From the NCBI GenBank assembly GCA_017500845.1, contig JAFVXY010000019.1, positions 1 through 54,818 of the forward strand: DNA of 54,818 nucleotides. Direction: 5' to 3'. The notes under the pieces were generated by a model. It saw only the letters and a program-made list of their open reading frames with translations, was not told the origin of the DNA and made no database searches. Shown piece by piece: positions 16,371 through 24,960 of the stretch (position 1 is the stretch's first letter; every line of letters starts with the position of its first letter). Both the position numbers and the translations under genes were made by a program. The DNA comes from Clostridia bacterium (lineage in GTDB: Bacteria > Bacillota > Clostridia > Christensenellales > Pumilibacteraceae).

Positions 16371-16897
16371 AGTAAAATTATGGTCTTGCTCGATTTTTTG
16401 CATCATATTTACTAAAATATGGCAGAGGCATGGCGCTTCGGCGCAGAGCCTACTGCGCTCGCAATAAATGTTGCGCCGCCCTGCGATACTATTTATGCGC
16501 TCACCGTTGCCCGAAATTGCTGTTTCTATCCGATGTGTTGCTAAGCCTGACAATACGTTTATTCAGCTTTGCCAAAACGGCTTAGATTTTGTAAAGGCTA
16601 TTATTCATAGGTAAAATAAGTTACATTGATTAAAAAAAGTATATGGGCTAAAAATACCCTTATCTTGCTGTGGCTTGAGCTAAAAAATGACATTTCTTTT
16701 CGAGGTCTCAGACAGAATTGCAATAAATTTTCCCGAGGAAAAATTTCGCTATTCTAAGTTTTGTTATAAAAACATAATACTAATTTTTGAGGCTTTTTGG
16801 TATATATTCAGGCGAGTTAGTAAAGAATACAATTATTGACGGCTTACGTAGGAATTAGATTAACCTTGTTTGCCAAAAATGGATTTGGAGGTAATTT
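16371..16897. other. Gene-free stretch after DnaA boxes
   Basis: About 525 bp without a credible gene. The part from about 16610 to 16860 is AT-rich and could hold an unwinding element or the promoter of the following gene. The ribosome binding site GGAGG lies just before 16898. No RNA family is recognised. Confidence 0.4.
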
Positions 16898-18151
16898 ATG
16901 AGTATTAACCCATTTAACGAGAAAGCGCCTAAGCTTGAAAAGTGCTATGAAAACTGGAAGCAGCTTTATCAAAAGGCGTATGATAAGAACGCAGTAGACC
17001 CCTACACTAAGGTGCGAATAATTTTGGCGTCCGGCGCAGAGTTTGAAGCCGTTTGGTACAGCCATCAATTCTCGCGCCATTGTGACAACAACGACTTGCG
17101 CCGCGAGCTTGCCGCCGTGCGCCGCAGCGAACAACAGCAGCAAAAAAAGCTTGCTTCTCTAAAGCCGCTTGACGAAAATCTGCTTGAGGTAACTATTTCG
17201 TACGAGCAAGTCGCGGTAGACCTTACCGTAAACCTTGCGCTACTCGAAAATGATAAGTACGTTAAGGCGGCGCTTGATTTTGCGCTGTTGGAAGACTTCG
17301 ACCACTTGTACCGTTTTGCCGATTTGCTCGAAATGGAGCAAGGCGCAAAGGGCGAGCTGCTTGTTGGCGGCTATACCGAGATTATGCCGGGCAGACCGAC
17401 TATATCCGAACATCGCCATCCCTTTGACGATATCAGGCGTCATATCAATATGAAAACAGCTTCGCTTGCTACCAAGCTTAATACCATGATTATTACTGCG
17501 GCAGAGCAGCAGACTATGAACTACTATATGAATCTTGGCACATTCTATACTTCCGACCTTGGCCGCAAGCTGTTTACCGAAATCGCCATGATAGAAGAAC
17601 AGCACGTATCCCATTACGGCTCGTTACTTGACGTAAACAGCACATGGCTGGAATGCCTATTGATGCACGAATACAACGAGTGCTATCTTTATTACAGCCT
17701 TATGCAGGACGAAACCAACGAAAACGTGCGCAAGGTATTCGAGCAGAGCTTCTTACAGGAGCTTGCGCATCTAAATAAGGCGCGCCAACTGCTTAACAAG
17801 TACGAAAATAAGGATTATGATGCAGTTGTAGGCGAGGGCACATTCCCAGAGCTTCTTGCATTCGATAAGTACGCCGAGCGCAACAAGCAGTATGTGCGCG
17901 ACGTGCTTGCTAAGACTATCAAAAATACCTCGCTCTTAGAGGATTACACCAAGGTAGAGAGCTTGCCCGAGGAATACGAGTTCTTTAGATACAATAGCCA
18001 GGTGAACAAAATGCCCACGTACGTTGCAAGCCATAACGTCATTGGTAGCTATATAGGCGAGTTCGGCGAGGATTACAGATTCGAGACCGCGCCGCACCCC
18101 GTAAAGGAGCTTCGCGATCGCACAACCGATAATACCGAGATAGGTAGATAG
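16898..18151 (+). CDS. Ferritin-like (helical, probable di-iron) protein of unknown function
   Basis: A 417-residue, strongly helical protein. Motifs typical of ferritin-like metal sites are visible: EIAMIEEQHVSHYGSLL (E...EExxH) near residue 230, LMHEYNECYLYYSLM near 257, and FLQELAHLNKARQLL (ExxH-like) near 290. The N-terminal third is acidic and glutamine-rich. A possible second ferritin-like half (ALDFALLEDFDHLYRFADLLEME) lies near residue 125. GGAGG precedes the ATG at 16898, and a strong terminator follows. Its role is unknown; oxygen or iron handling is a reasonable inference. Confidence 0.65.
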   Translation: MSINPFNEKAPKLEKCYENWKQLYQKAYDKNAVDPYTKVRIILASGAEFEAVWYSHQFSRHCDNNDLRRELAAVRRSEQQQQKKLASLKPLDENLLEVTISYEQVAVDLTVNLALLENDKYVKAALDFALLEDFDHLYRFADLLEMEQGAKGELLVGGYTEIMPGRPTISEHRHPFDDIRRHINMKTASLATKLNTMIITAAEQQTMNYYMNLGTFYTSDLGRKLFTEIAMIEEQHVSHYGSLLDVNSTWLECLLMHEYNECYLYYSLMQDETNENVRKVFEQSFLQELAHLNKARQLLNKYENKDYDAVVGEGTFPELLAFDKYAERNKQYVRDVLAKTIKNTSLLEDYTKVESLPEEYEFFRYNSQVNKMPTYVASHNVIGSYIGEFGEDYRFETAPHPVKELRDRTTDNTEIGR

Positions 18152-18178
18152 GGCAGAAGTATAATCGCATCAAAGCAG

Positions 18179-18210
18179 CCCCAAGTCAACTTAGTTTGAC
18201 TTGGGGTTTT
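18179..18210 (+). terminator. Rho-independent terminator
   Basis: CCCCAAGTCAA and TTGACTTGGGG form a perfect 11-bp stem followed by TTTT. It lies 28 bp after the ferritin-like gene. Confidence 0.85.
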
Positions 18211-18383
18211 ATCTGCGCCTACCTATAATTATGGCATAGTTATCTTTTCATAACCGAAAAATGGTGGGATAAAATTTTCCCGAGCCAAAAAAATATCACT
18301 TTTAAGATGGTTATGATTTCATTTTTAGGCGATTTTGGGCGTTTTATCATGGCCTTAAAACAAATAATTTCTTACTGCACGCA

Positions 18384-18422
18384 ATTTAACTTAACTTTTT
18401 TTAATATATATGTTATAATGAT
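18384..18422 (+). promoter_or_regulatory. trkA promoter (TTAACTTAAC type)
   Basis: ATTTAACTTAAC is followed by a T-rich spacer and TATAAT (about 18414-18419). The same 39-bp arrangement, 33 of 39 bases identical, recurs at 21980-22018. The trkA leader is about 95 nt and has no recognised riboswitch. Confidence 0.6.
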
Positions 18423-18519
18423 TTTATTGCTCAGTCGGCACACTGTTACTAAGCACCAAAAATTTACCTGTGGGCTGACAATTATTAACCCTCTTTTTAT
18501 TTCCACCTTGGAGGCATTT

Positions 18520-19875
18520 ATGAAAATAGTCATTATAGGTCTTGGAACGATTGGCAAGACGATACTAAGGATTCTTGCAACCGAAAATCATACCATAACG
18601 ATTATAGACGACAAAAAAGATAAGGTCGAGGAGCTTATCGAAAAATACGACGTTTTCGGCGTGGTCGGAAACGGCGCTTCTATGGATATTCAAAAGGAAG
18701 CCATGGTAAAGGACGCAGACGTCGTGCTTGCTATTACGGACAGCGACGAGCTGAACATTTTTGCCTGCATGGTTGCAAGAAAGCTGGGCGCAAAAAATAC
18801 AATCGCGCGTGTAAGAAATCCGGATTACAGCAAGCAGATTGCGGAAATGAAAGATTACCTTGGAATTTCCATGCTTGTTAATCCCGAAAAGGACACGGCA
18901 ACCGAAATATTCAATCTCATAAGTTTGCCGCCTATCGTGCAGGTAGAGCATTTTGCTAAGGGCAGAGTTTTGCTTGTAGAAATCGTCGCTAAAAAGGGTT
19001 GCTCGCTTGTGGGCGAAACCTTGATTTCGCTTGGCAAAAAGCTTTCGACCAAGGTGCTTATTTGCGCCGTTCAGCGAAAGAACAAGGTTTTTATTCCGTC
19101 GGGTAACTTTATAATAGAAGAGGGCGACAAAATTCATTTCACGTCAGACGTTCACACGCTGGGCGATTTTCTGTCGGAGGTAAATCTCGTACAATCGCCG
19201 CTTAAAAACGTAATGATAGTCGGCGGCAGTAAAATCAGCATTTATCTTGCCGAGCAATTATCCAAAAAGAAATATAGGGTTAAGCTTTTAGAAAGCAACA
19301 AGAAAACTGCCGAGGCAATCGCAGAAGCCTTGCCGCAGGTAACGGTTATTCACGGAAACGGAACGAGGCACGATATCCTTATCGAGGAGGGGCTTGAGGC
19401 GATGGACGCCTTCGTCGCCCTTTCGAGCATAGACGAGGAAAACATGGTCGTTTCTATGTTCGCCAGCAAAATGAACGTCAAAAAGACCATCACGCAAATT
19501 AAAAGCGACGACCTCGACGGTATGCTTGCCGAGCTTGGTATGAATAACAACGTTTCACCCAAGCACGTCGTGGCAAATAGAATTGCAAGCTATATTCGCG
19601 CACTTGCCAATAAGCGCGGCAGTAACGTTTTGACACTTTCGCACCTTGTAAACCACCAAGTCGAGGCTTTGGAATTCGCCGCAAAAACACAAGAAAAATT
19701 TTATAACACGCCGCTAAAGGACTTGCGCATCAAGGAAAACTGCCTAATCGCTTGCATTATCAGACAAACGCAAGTAATGATTCCGGACGGCAATTCCTGT
19801 ATCCGTCAGGGCGATAATGTTATCGTTGTAACGACTCACAAGCACTTTGACGACCTTTCGGATATCTTTATGTAA
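18520..19875 (+). CDS. trkA: TrkA potassium uptake regulatory subunit
   Basis: TrkA is the cytoplasmic NAD(H)/nucleotide-binding gating ring of the TrkH potassium transporter. The start is the ATG at 18520 after GGAGG; the open frame extends further upstream, but that part is promoter DNA. The 451 residues contain two RCK units. The first Rossmann motif is GLGTIG (residues 7-12). The second begins MIVGGSKISIYLAEQL. Each is followed by a TrkA_C domain. trkH follows after 9 bp, forming an operon. Confidence 0.95.
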   Translation: MKIVIIGLGTIGKTILRILATENHTITIIDDKKDKVEELIEKYDVFGVVGNGASMDIQKEAMVKDADVVLAITDSDELNIFACMVARKLGAKNTIARVRNPDYSKQIAEMKDYLGISMLVNPEKDTATEIFNLISLPPIVQVEHFAKGRVLLVEIVAKKGCSLVGETLISLGKKLSTKVLICAVQRKNKVFIPSGNFIIEEGDKIHFTSDVHTLGDFLSEVNLVQSPLKNVMIVGGSKISIYLAEQLSKKKYRVKLLESNKKTAEAIAEALPQVTVIHGNGTRHDILIEEGLEAMDAFVALSSIDEENMVVSMFASKMNVKKTITQIKSDDLDGMLAELGMNNNVSPKHVVANRIASYIRALANKRGSNVLTLSHLVNHQVEALEFAAKTQEKFYNTPLKDLRIKENCLIACIIRQTQVMIPDGNSCIRQGDNVIVVTTHKHFDDLSDIFM

Positions 19876-19884
19876 GGTGGCGGT

Positions 19885-21426
19885 ATGAATTTCAAAAAGT
19901 TAGGTAAAATTTTGGGCAAGATATTGATTTTGCAGGGCATTTTGATGCTCGCTCCTCTTATCGTTGCCTTTGCGTATAAGGAAAACATTAAGAACATCCT
20001 TGCGTTTGTTGTTCCTATAATCGCAATGACGGGTATCGGTTTTTTGTTACAGCTGCCAAAGCCGAAAAGAGAGACGTTCTACCAAAAGGAGGGCTTTGCG
20101 CTCGTTGGAATGGTGTGGATTGCTATGGCACTTTTCGGCGCGCTCCCCTTTGTTATAAACGGCGAAATTCCAAGCTATATCGACGCCTTCTTCGAAATCA
20201 CGTCCGGCTTTACGACAACAGGTGCAAGCGTTGTCACCGATATAACGACGCTTTCGCATTCAACGCTTTTTTGGCGTAGCTTCTCGCATTGGATAGGCGG
20301 CATGGGAATTCTGGTCTTCGTCCTTATTTTCATCCCCGAAAGCAACGAGGGCTCGTCCATGCACCTTCTTCGTGCCGAAAGCCCCGGCCCGCAGGTGGGT
20401 AAAATCGTTTCCAAAATGAAGGTGACCACCAGAATACTGTATCTGATCTACTTGGGAATGACGGTATTGGAGGTTCTTGTCTTAATGCTCGACAAGCCGA
20501 TTGCGGGCTACGAAAGCGAGCACTTCTTTTTCAGTCTGCTTACTACCTTCGGCAGCGCAGGCACAGGCGGCTTTGGCTTTATCCCGGGCAGCTTGGAATT
20601 ATTCCACCCGTTCTCTCAATACGTAGTAGCGATTTCCCTGATATTGTTCGGCTGTAATTTCACCCTTTACTATTTGCTGCTTATCGGAAAAGTAAAGGAA
20701 GTGTTCAAAAGCACCGAATTTAGGACGTATTTTCTTATTATCTGTGCGGCGGTTGCCCTTGTGTTTATCAGCCTGCTGACGAGGGTAGAGCAATTTCCGC
20801 AAAGCTATACTACCGAGGAATCGTTCAGACACGCGCTTTTTCAGGCGGTGTCCTTGATGACGACAACGGGCTTTACCACCACCGATTATCACGTTTGGCC
20901 AACGCTCGCCATAACTACGCTGTTCCTCGTTACTTTTATAGGCGCAATGGCAGGCTCGACCTCGGGCGGCATCAAAATATCAAGAATTATTATCGCCACA
21001 AAGGGCGCGTATATCAATATCCGAAAGCTAATCAACCCGAGATACGTCCCCAAGGTTAAATTCGAGCGCAAAACGCTTGAGGAAAAAACCATAAACGACG
21101 TGTTTGCTTTTATCACGCTGTACCTATTTTTGCTGCTCTTGGCGGTACTGCTGTTGTCCCTCGACCCCATCAACGGTCAAGCCGTAACCGTTACCTCGGA
21201 TGCAGGTACATACACCGTAGAACACGGCTTTTTCAGCAACTTCTCTGCGGCCTTGTCCTGTCTTTCCAACATCGGCCCCGCGTTTGAAGCCGTAGGCCCG
21301 TATGCAAGCTTCGCGGGATACAGCGCATTTTCTAAAATTGTATTGACGCTTACTATGCTTTTGGGCAGACTGGAAATCTTGCCCGTTCTTATACTATTCA
21401 ATCCTAAAACCTGGAAAAAAATATAA
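19885..21426 (+). CDS. trkH: TrkH/KtrB family potassium transporter
   Basis: A 513-residue integral membrane protein forming the K+-conducting subunit. Four pore-loop filter regions are visible: EITSGFTTTGASVV, TTFGSAGTGGFGF, VSLMTTTGFTTTDY and ALSCLSNIGPAF. They are separated by the usual M1-P-M2 helices. GGTGG precedes the ATG. The gene is co-transcribed with trkA, giving a complete two-subunit K+ uptake system. Confidence 0.95.
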   Translation: MNFKKLGKILGKILILQGILMLAPLIVAFAYKENIKNILAFVVPIIAMTGIGFLLQLPKPKRETFYQKEGFALVGMVWIAMALFGALPFVINGEIPSYIDAFFEITSGFTTTGASVVTDITTLSHSTLFWRSFSHWIGGMGILVFVLIFIPESNEGSSMHLLRAESPGPQVGKIVSKMKVTTRILYLIYLGMTVLEVLVLMLDKPIAGYESEHFFFSLLTTFGSAGTGGFGFIPGSLELFHPFSQYVVAISLILFGCNFTLYYLLLIGKVKEVFKSTEFRTYFLIICAAVALVFISLLTRVEQFPQSYTTEESFRHALFQAVSLMTTTGFTTTDYHVWPTLAITTLFLVTFIGAMAGSTSGGIKISRIIIATKGAYINIRKLINPRYVPKVKFERKTLEEKTINDVFAFITLYLFLLLLAVLLLSLDPINGQAVTVTSDAGTYTVEHGFFSNFSAALSCLSNIGPAFEAVGPYASFAGYSAFSKIVLTLTMLLGRLEILPVLILFNPKTWKKI

Positions 21427-21438
21427 TTTCGCTTAGCA

Positions 21439-21470
21439 CAAAAAACCCTCCACTTGTACAAAAGGAGGGT
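21439..21470 (-). terminator. Terminator of the XRE gene
   Basis: On the minus strand ACCCTCC and GGAGGGT form a stem followed by TTTTT. It lies about 85 bp beyond the stop of the 21556 regulator. Confidence 0.55.
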
Positions 21471-21555
21471 ATATAAGGTTGAGTTTTTAGTCACAGCACA
21501 ACGGCAACTTGATTAGCCGACCAAGCCCACCGCGATATAAAAATAACAAAATTTA

Positions 21556-21852
21556 TTACAAAAGCTTGAGCAAGGCTTCTCGTTTATCGACGGGAAGCTC
21601 TTTTAGCTTAGAGAGAATTTGTTTATCCTCTTTGTAATTTTGAATATCGGTATAGAAAAATTCTTCTTCCGTGATTTCACAAGCGGCGATTATTTTTAGC
21701 AACACTTCCATGCTGGGCAAAAAATCCTTTTTGCTTTCCAAGCGGTTGATATAGCCAACGTTCATATCGATATCCATCGAAAGCGCCTTTTGTGATAGCT
21801 TTGCCTTTGCTCTAAAATATCCGATTCTTGCAATAATTTCTTGTTTGTCCAT
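21556..21852 (-). CDS. XRE-family regulator, paralogue of the 7724 gene
   Basis: A 98-residue HTH protein (LSQKALSMDIDMNVGYINRLESKK) with a short tail ending ELPVDKREALLKLL, aligned along its whole length with the regulator at 7724-8023. The ribosome binding site is weak (AGAGATTGG). It is divergent from a tiny 17-codon frame. Three copies of the 9-mer AATCACATT lie in the intergenic region, so it probably represses that promoter and its own. Confidence 0.88.
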   Translation of the reverse strand: MDKQEIIARIGYFRAKAKLSQKALSMDIDMNVGYINRLESKKDFLPSMEVLLKIIAACEITEEEFFYTDIQNYKEDKQILSKLKELPVDKREALLKLL

Positions 21853-21930
21853 TATCCAATCTCTTATAGTTTATTTTACCATTATTGTAAGACATTATTC
21901 GCAAGTACAGATACACGGCTAATGAAGTAA

Positions 21931-22024
21931 AATCACATTATATATCGATATAATTAAATAATAATAAACATACAATGTGATTTAACTTAACATTTTTCGA
22001 TTTATATGTTATACTAATCACATT
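21931..22024. promoter_or_regulatory. Three-site operator overlapping a promoter
   Basis: AATCACATT occurs at 21931-21939, inverted (AATGTGATT) at 21974-21982, and again at 22016-22024, with 43- and 42-bp spacing, about four helical turns. The third site directly abuts the -10 box TATACT (22010-22015) of a promoter that resembles the trkA promoter. These are probably binding sites of the divergent XRE protein. Confidence 0.65.
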
Positions 22025-22048
22025 GAATAAGTAATTGTAGGATAATTT

Positions 22049-22102
22049 ATGGAACTAAAATGTACTTGCAATTTTTGCGGCAAAATGCAAAAAGCTGTTT
22101 AA
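22049..22102 (+). CDS. 17-codon frame with CxCxxC, probable decayed zinc-ribbon gene
   Basis: Behind the promoter at 21980-22018 an ATG at 22049 encodes MELKCTCNFCGKMQKAV and then stops. The C-x-C-x2-C pattern looks like the start of a zinc-ribbon protein. A shifted frame continues plausibly for another 20 codons (LFNIE, a stop, GFKYNYCYVNNQ). It is therefore probably a truncated or frameshifted gene that the adjacent XRE protein once controlled. A functional micropeptide cannot be excluded. Confidence 0.35.
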   Translation: MELKCTCNFCGKMQKAV

Positions 22103-22139
22103 TATAGAATAAGGATTCAAATACAACTACTGCTATGTC

Positions 22140-22260
22140 AATAATCAACGCTCGCCGCGCCCGTAGTCAAGCTGTGCTTGTTACTGCGCGGTATTGGTTT
22201 GTTTAGCGTAATAACCTCAATCGCGCCCAAAGTCTATCCTCGATTGTGCCTGAGTGGAAT
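22140..22260. repeat. Short dispersed repeat (GCGCGG/CAATCGCGCCC family)
   Basis: One copy of the intergenic repeat family: CGCCGCGCCC, mini-hairpin CAAGCTGTGCTTG, GCGCGGTATTGG, TTTAGCGTAATAA, CAATCGCGCCCAAAG. It lies about 120 bp before the tRNA genes. Confidence 0.65.
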
Positions 22261-22379
22261 TTTTTTGGATAAGTTTAGATAAAACGTGAAAAACGCTTGC
22301 TTTTTTATTTTGGGTATGCTATACTCTTTGGGCGTGGGTAGGTGTACGTCTTTTTTGGACGGCAAAATCCGAGCGACAA

Positions 22380-22456
22380 CGAGGTATAGCGCAGTTTGGT
22401 AGCGCGCTTGGTTCGGGACCAAGAGGCCGTGAGTTCGAATCTCGCTACCTCGACCA
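22380..22456 (+). tRNA. tRNA-Pro (CGG)
   Basis: A 77-nt cloverleaf. Acceptor CGAGGTA pairs with TACCTCG. The D-arm is AGCGCAGTTTGGTAGCGC. The anticodon stem CTTGG/CCAAG has loop TTCGGGA, giving anticodon CGG. The T-arm contains GTTCGAATC, and CCA is encoded. Confidence 0.93.
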
Positions 22457-22486
22457 AAAAGAAATAGTGCGTCTGTATGACGCTTA

Positions 22487-22563
22487 CGGGGTGTAGCGCA
22501 GTTTGGTAGCGCGCATGAATGGGGTTCATGAGGCCGGAAGTTCGAATCTTCTCACTCCGACCA
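22487..22563 (+). tRNA. tRNA-Pro (GGG)
   Basis: A 77-nt cloverleaf 30 bp after the first tRNA. Acceptor CGGGGTG pairs with CACTCCG (one G-T pair). The anticodon stem CATGA/TCATG has loop ATGGGGT, giving anticodon GGG. CCA is encoded. The D-arm matches the neighbouring tRNA-Pro, which suggests a duplication. Confidence 0.92.
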
Positions 22564-22569
22564 AAAAAG

Positions 22570-22603
22570 GCGAAGTAATTCAAAAGAATTATTTCGCTTT
22601 TTT
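22570..22603 (+). terminator. Terminator of the tRNA unit
   Basis: GCGAAGTAATTC and GAATTATTTCGC (one G-T pair) form a 12-bp stem with loop AAAA, followed by TTTTTT. Confidence 0.85.
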
Positions 22604-22650
22604 ATTGGCTTTGTGAGTAGCTTCAATTTCGCTTTTGCAAAAACTTCACC

Positions 22651-22701
22651 AAAAAAATAGAGAACATTTCGGCTATAAAACCGATTTGTTCTCTCTTTTT
22701 T
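22651..22701. terminator. Bidirectional terminator
   Basis: GAGAACA...CGG and CCG...TGTTCTC form a stem with A7 on one side and T6 on the other. It serves the minus-strand TPR gene that ends at 22729. Confidence 0.7.
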
Positions 22702-22728
22702 ATAATAATCAATATAAATATAGGCAGC

Positions 22729-23811
22729 TTATTTAATGACCTTGTCCATACCCTTAAGCATCATCTCGGCAAGCTCGAATTTTGGGTCGTAGGTAAGCGA
22801 AAGCTTAAAGCTGTTTTCGGCTTTGTCGATTTCCTTTTTGCCGAGGAAGGCAAGCCCGAGATAGTAAGCGATATAGTTCTTCTTTTTCTTAAGCGGCGAG
22901 GGTAGCGCTTCCTGAGCTGCAAGGATAATTTCGTCGAAGATGGCATTGCGTTCCTTTTCGTCAAGGCTACCTGCAAGCGAAACCTTAGCGGTCATATTAA
23001 GCAAGAAAAGCTCCTCGTTGTCCGGCATTGCGTCCAGCATTTTTTCGGTTCCGTTAACTACGTACGCATAGTCGCCCATCACCAAAAGACGCTGATACTT
23101 TTCGAGCTCGCGAGAGATACCCTTGTCATTTTTGACGTTCTTCCACTCGGTGTACTCGAGGAACCAGTCAATAACAACGGGGTTTGCGCCGCCAAGCACC
23201 ATATCCTTGGTGGTAACATAAATACGATCGCTGTACTTGCTTTCGAGAACGTTCTTGAAATTTTCTTCGGTCAAAACGATTGCGCGTAGCTTATAGTAGA
23301 TTTCTTCCTCGTACGGTGCGCCCATCTCTATAATGTAAGGGAAGAAGATATACCACATAGCCTTCAGCTCGTCGGTCACGCTGCTAAGGGTAAGCAAGCG
23401 GTAAACCAGCTCGTAAAGGTGATACTTTGTCGGCTCGATTGCGTCCGTGCCGCTAAGCAAGCCGCTGTCCACGCACTTGCGCCACAAATATCCGCCTGCA
23501 TCAAACTTGATTTTGCCATCAACCGTAACGCCTCCGCCCTTAACAAAGGTGTGCTCGCCCATGGGCAAGCCGTCAAAATATTCCTTATTAGCGGCATATT
23601 CGGGATGCATCTGAGGCGAGATAAGGTAGCACGCACGATTTTTTATCAGCAAATTGTCGGGCGCAGTCATTTCGCCGCTTTCAAAAAGCAAGCCAAAGCT
23701 GTAAACCGAAAAGGCGAGGTTGCGTTTAACTTCCTCGTGTTCGTCACTTCGCTCGATTGCCACGTAGCTAAGTGAAAGCAGATACTTTAAGCCTTCGATT
23801 TTTTCTTCCAT
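22729..23811 (-). CDS. TPR-containing protein of unknown function
   Basis: A 360-residue soluble protein. The C-terminal 100 residues look like tetratricopeptide repeats (NYIAYYLGLAFLGKKEIDKAENSFKLSLTYDPKFELAEMML). The N-terminal two thirds are alpha-helical with no recognised family. AGGAGA precedes the ATG. It stands alone between a bidirectional terminator and a repeat-rich intergenic region. A scaffolding or protein-interaction role is suggested only by the TPR region. Confidence 0.75.
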   Translation of the reverse strand: MEEKIEGLKYLLSLSYVAIERSDEHEEVKRNLAFSVYSFGLLFESGEMTAPDNLLIKNRACYLISPQMHPEYAANKEYFDGLPMGEHTFVKGGGVTVDGKIKFDAGGYLWRKCVDSGLLSGTDAIEPTKYHLYELVYRLLTLSSVTDELKAMWYIFFPYIIEMGAPYEEEIYYKLRAIVLTEENFKNVLESKYSDRIYVTTKDMVLGGANPVVIDWFLEYTEWKNVKNDKGISRELEKYQRLLVMGDYAYVVNGTEKMLDAMPDNEELFLLNMTAKVSLAGSLDEKERNAIFDEIILAAQEALPSPLKKKKNYIAYYLGLAFLGKKEIDKAENSFKLSLTYDPKFELAEMMLKGMDKVIK

Positions 23812-23869
23812 TTTATATTTTCTCCTACGGTTATTTTTGTATGGTTAAATTTGGTGTGAAACAATAACA

Positions 23870-24080
23870 ATCCCTCAGTCACCTGCGGTGCCAGCCCCCT
23901 TATGCTCGAGGGAGCCTTTATAAGGTTGCATATTTTAGTTACTGCGCAAAAACAGTATATTTAGTAGACCAAGCTCGCCGCGTCCAAAACAGGCTGTGCT
24001 CCTGCGCAAGGATAGTACATTTAGCACACCCACGCGTGTTGCGCCCATAAAGAAGCTTTGCTTCCGCCCAAGAATAGGCT
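23870..24080. repeat. Cluster of dispersed repeats
   Basis: Contains CCCTCAGTCACC...GAGGGAGCC, then two partial copies of the GCGCAA-CAGTATATTTAG-GCCGCGCCCAA family with mini-hairpins CAGGC/GCTCCTG and GAAGC/GCTTC. The region from 23812 to 24240 has no gene. Confidence 0.6.
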
Positions 24081-24241
24081 TCGCTTGAATTATACTCCTT
24101 TTTGGACTATAAATCAAGAATTTACTATATTATTATACCCTAATTTTTTTTGAATACCACGATAAAACAATAATTACATCTTTTATATAGCGACGTGGCA
24201 AAATAAAAACAAAGAGTTTTTTCACAAATTAACAAAATCGC

Positions 24242-24282
24242 TTTACATTTGTCGTATAATATTTTATAATACTTGTGGATAA
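24242..24282 (+). promoter_or_regulatory. Promoter of the two-component operon with a DnaA box in its leader
   Basis: TTTACA (24242-24247), a 17-bp spacer and TATAAT (24265-24270). A perfect reverse DnaA box, TGTGGATAA, covers 24274-24282, at the expected transcription start. AGGAGGG follows just before the ATG at 24301. Confidence 0.65.
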
Positions 24283-24300
24283 TTATACTCAGGAGGGTTT

Positions 24301-24960
24301 ATGGCTAAAATTTTGATTGTTGACGATGAGGAAAATATCCGTGCCGTACTTCGTGACTACGCTGAATTCGAGGGGCACGCCGTGGTGGAAGCCGTTGACG
24401 GTATGAACGCCGTTATGCTTGCACGCGAAAACGACTTTGATATTATTCTTATGGACGTAATGATGCCCAAGCTTGACGGCTTTTCGGCAGTTAAGGAAAT
24501 CAAAAAAACCAAGGACGTTATGGTTATCATGCTCTCCGCCCGCACCGAGGAGTACGACAAGCTGTTCGGCTTCGAGCTTGGCATTGACGACTACGTAACC
24601 AAGCCGTTCTCCCCCAAAGAGGTTATGGCGCGTATCGCTGCAATCCTGCGCCGCGGTAAGCATCACGGCAAGCACATCGTTTCGGACGGACTGGAAATCG
24701 ATATGGCAGGCCGCAACGTTATGGTAGACGGCAAAAAAGTATTTATGACTCCAAAGGAGTACGAGCTTTTGTTCTATCTTGTAAACAACGCAGGTATTGC
24801 AATTTCGCGCGAAAAGCTTCTCAACGATGTTTGGGGCTACGATTTTTACGGTGACGACCGCACGGTAGACACTCATATCAAGATGCTACGTGCTTCGCTC
24901 GGACCGTACCGCAATAAGATTATTACCTTAAGGGGGCTTGGTTATAAAATCGAAATCTAA
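24301..24960 (+). CDS. OmpR/PhoB-family response regulator
   Basis: A 219-residue two-domain regulator. The receiver domain has the acidic pair DD (residues 8-9), the phosphoacceptor D52 (ILMDVMMPK) and K101 (TKPF). The C-terminal winged helix (TPKEYELLFYLVNNAG, VDTHIKMLRASLG, TLRGLGYKIEI) is of OmpR type. It overlaps the 5' end of the histidine kinase gene, so they are a cognate pair. The stimulus is not evident. Confidence 0.96.
   Translation: MAKILIVDDEENIRAVLRDYAEFEGHAVVEAVDGMNAVMLARENDFDIILMDVMMPKLDGFSAVKEIKKTKDVMVIMLSARTEEYDKLFGFELGIDDYVTKPFSPKEVMARIAAILRRGKHHGKHIVSDGLEIDMAGRNVMVDGKKVFMTPKEYELLFYLVNNAGIAISREKLLNDVWGYDFYGDDRTVDTHIKMLRASLGPYRNKIITLRGLGYKIEI

Noticed and set aside
22234-22583. 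Minus-strand open frames across the tRNA-Pro genes
   Set aside because: They are antisense to two clear tRNA cloverleaves, and their similarity to each other comes from the duplicated tRNA sequence.
23870-24080. CRISPR array among the intergenic repeats
   Set aside because: Repeat units vary, are spaced irregularly and carry hairpins, and no cas genes are present.
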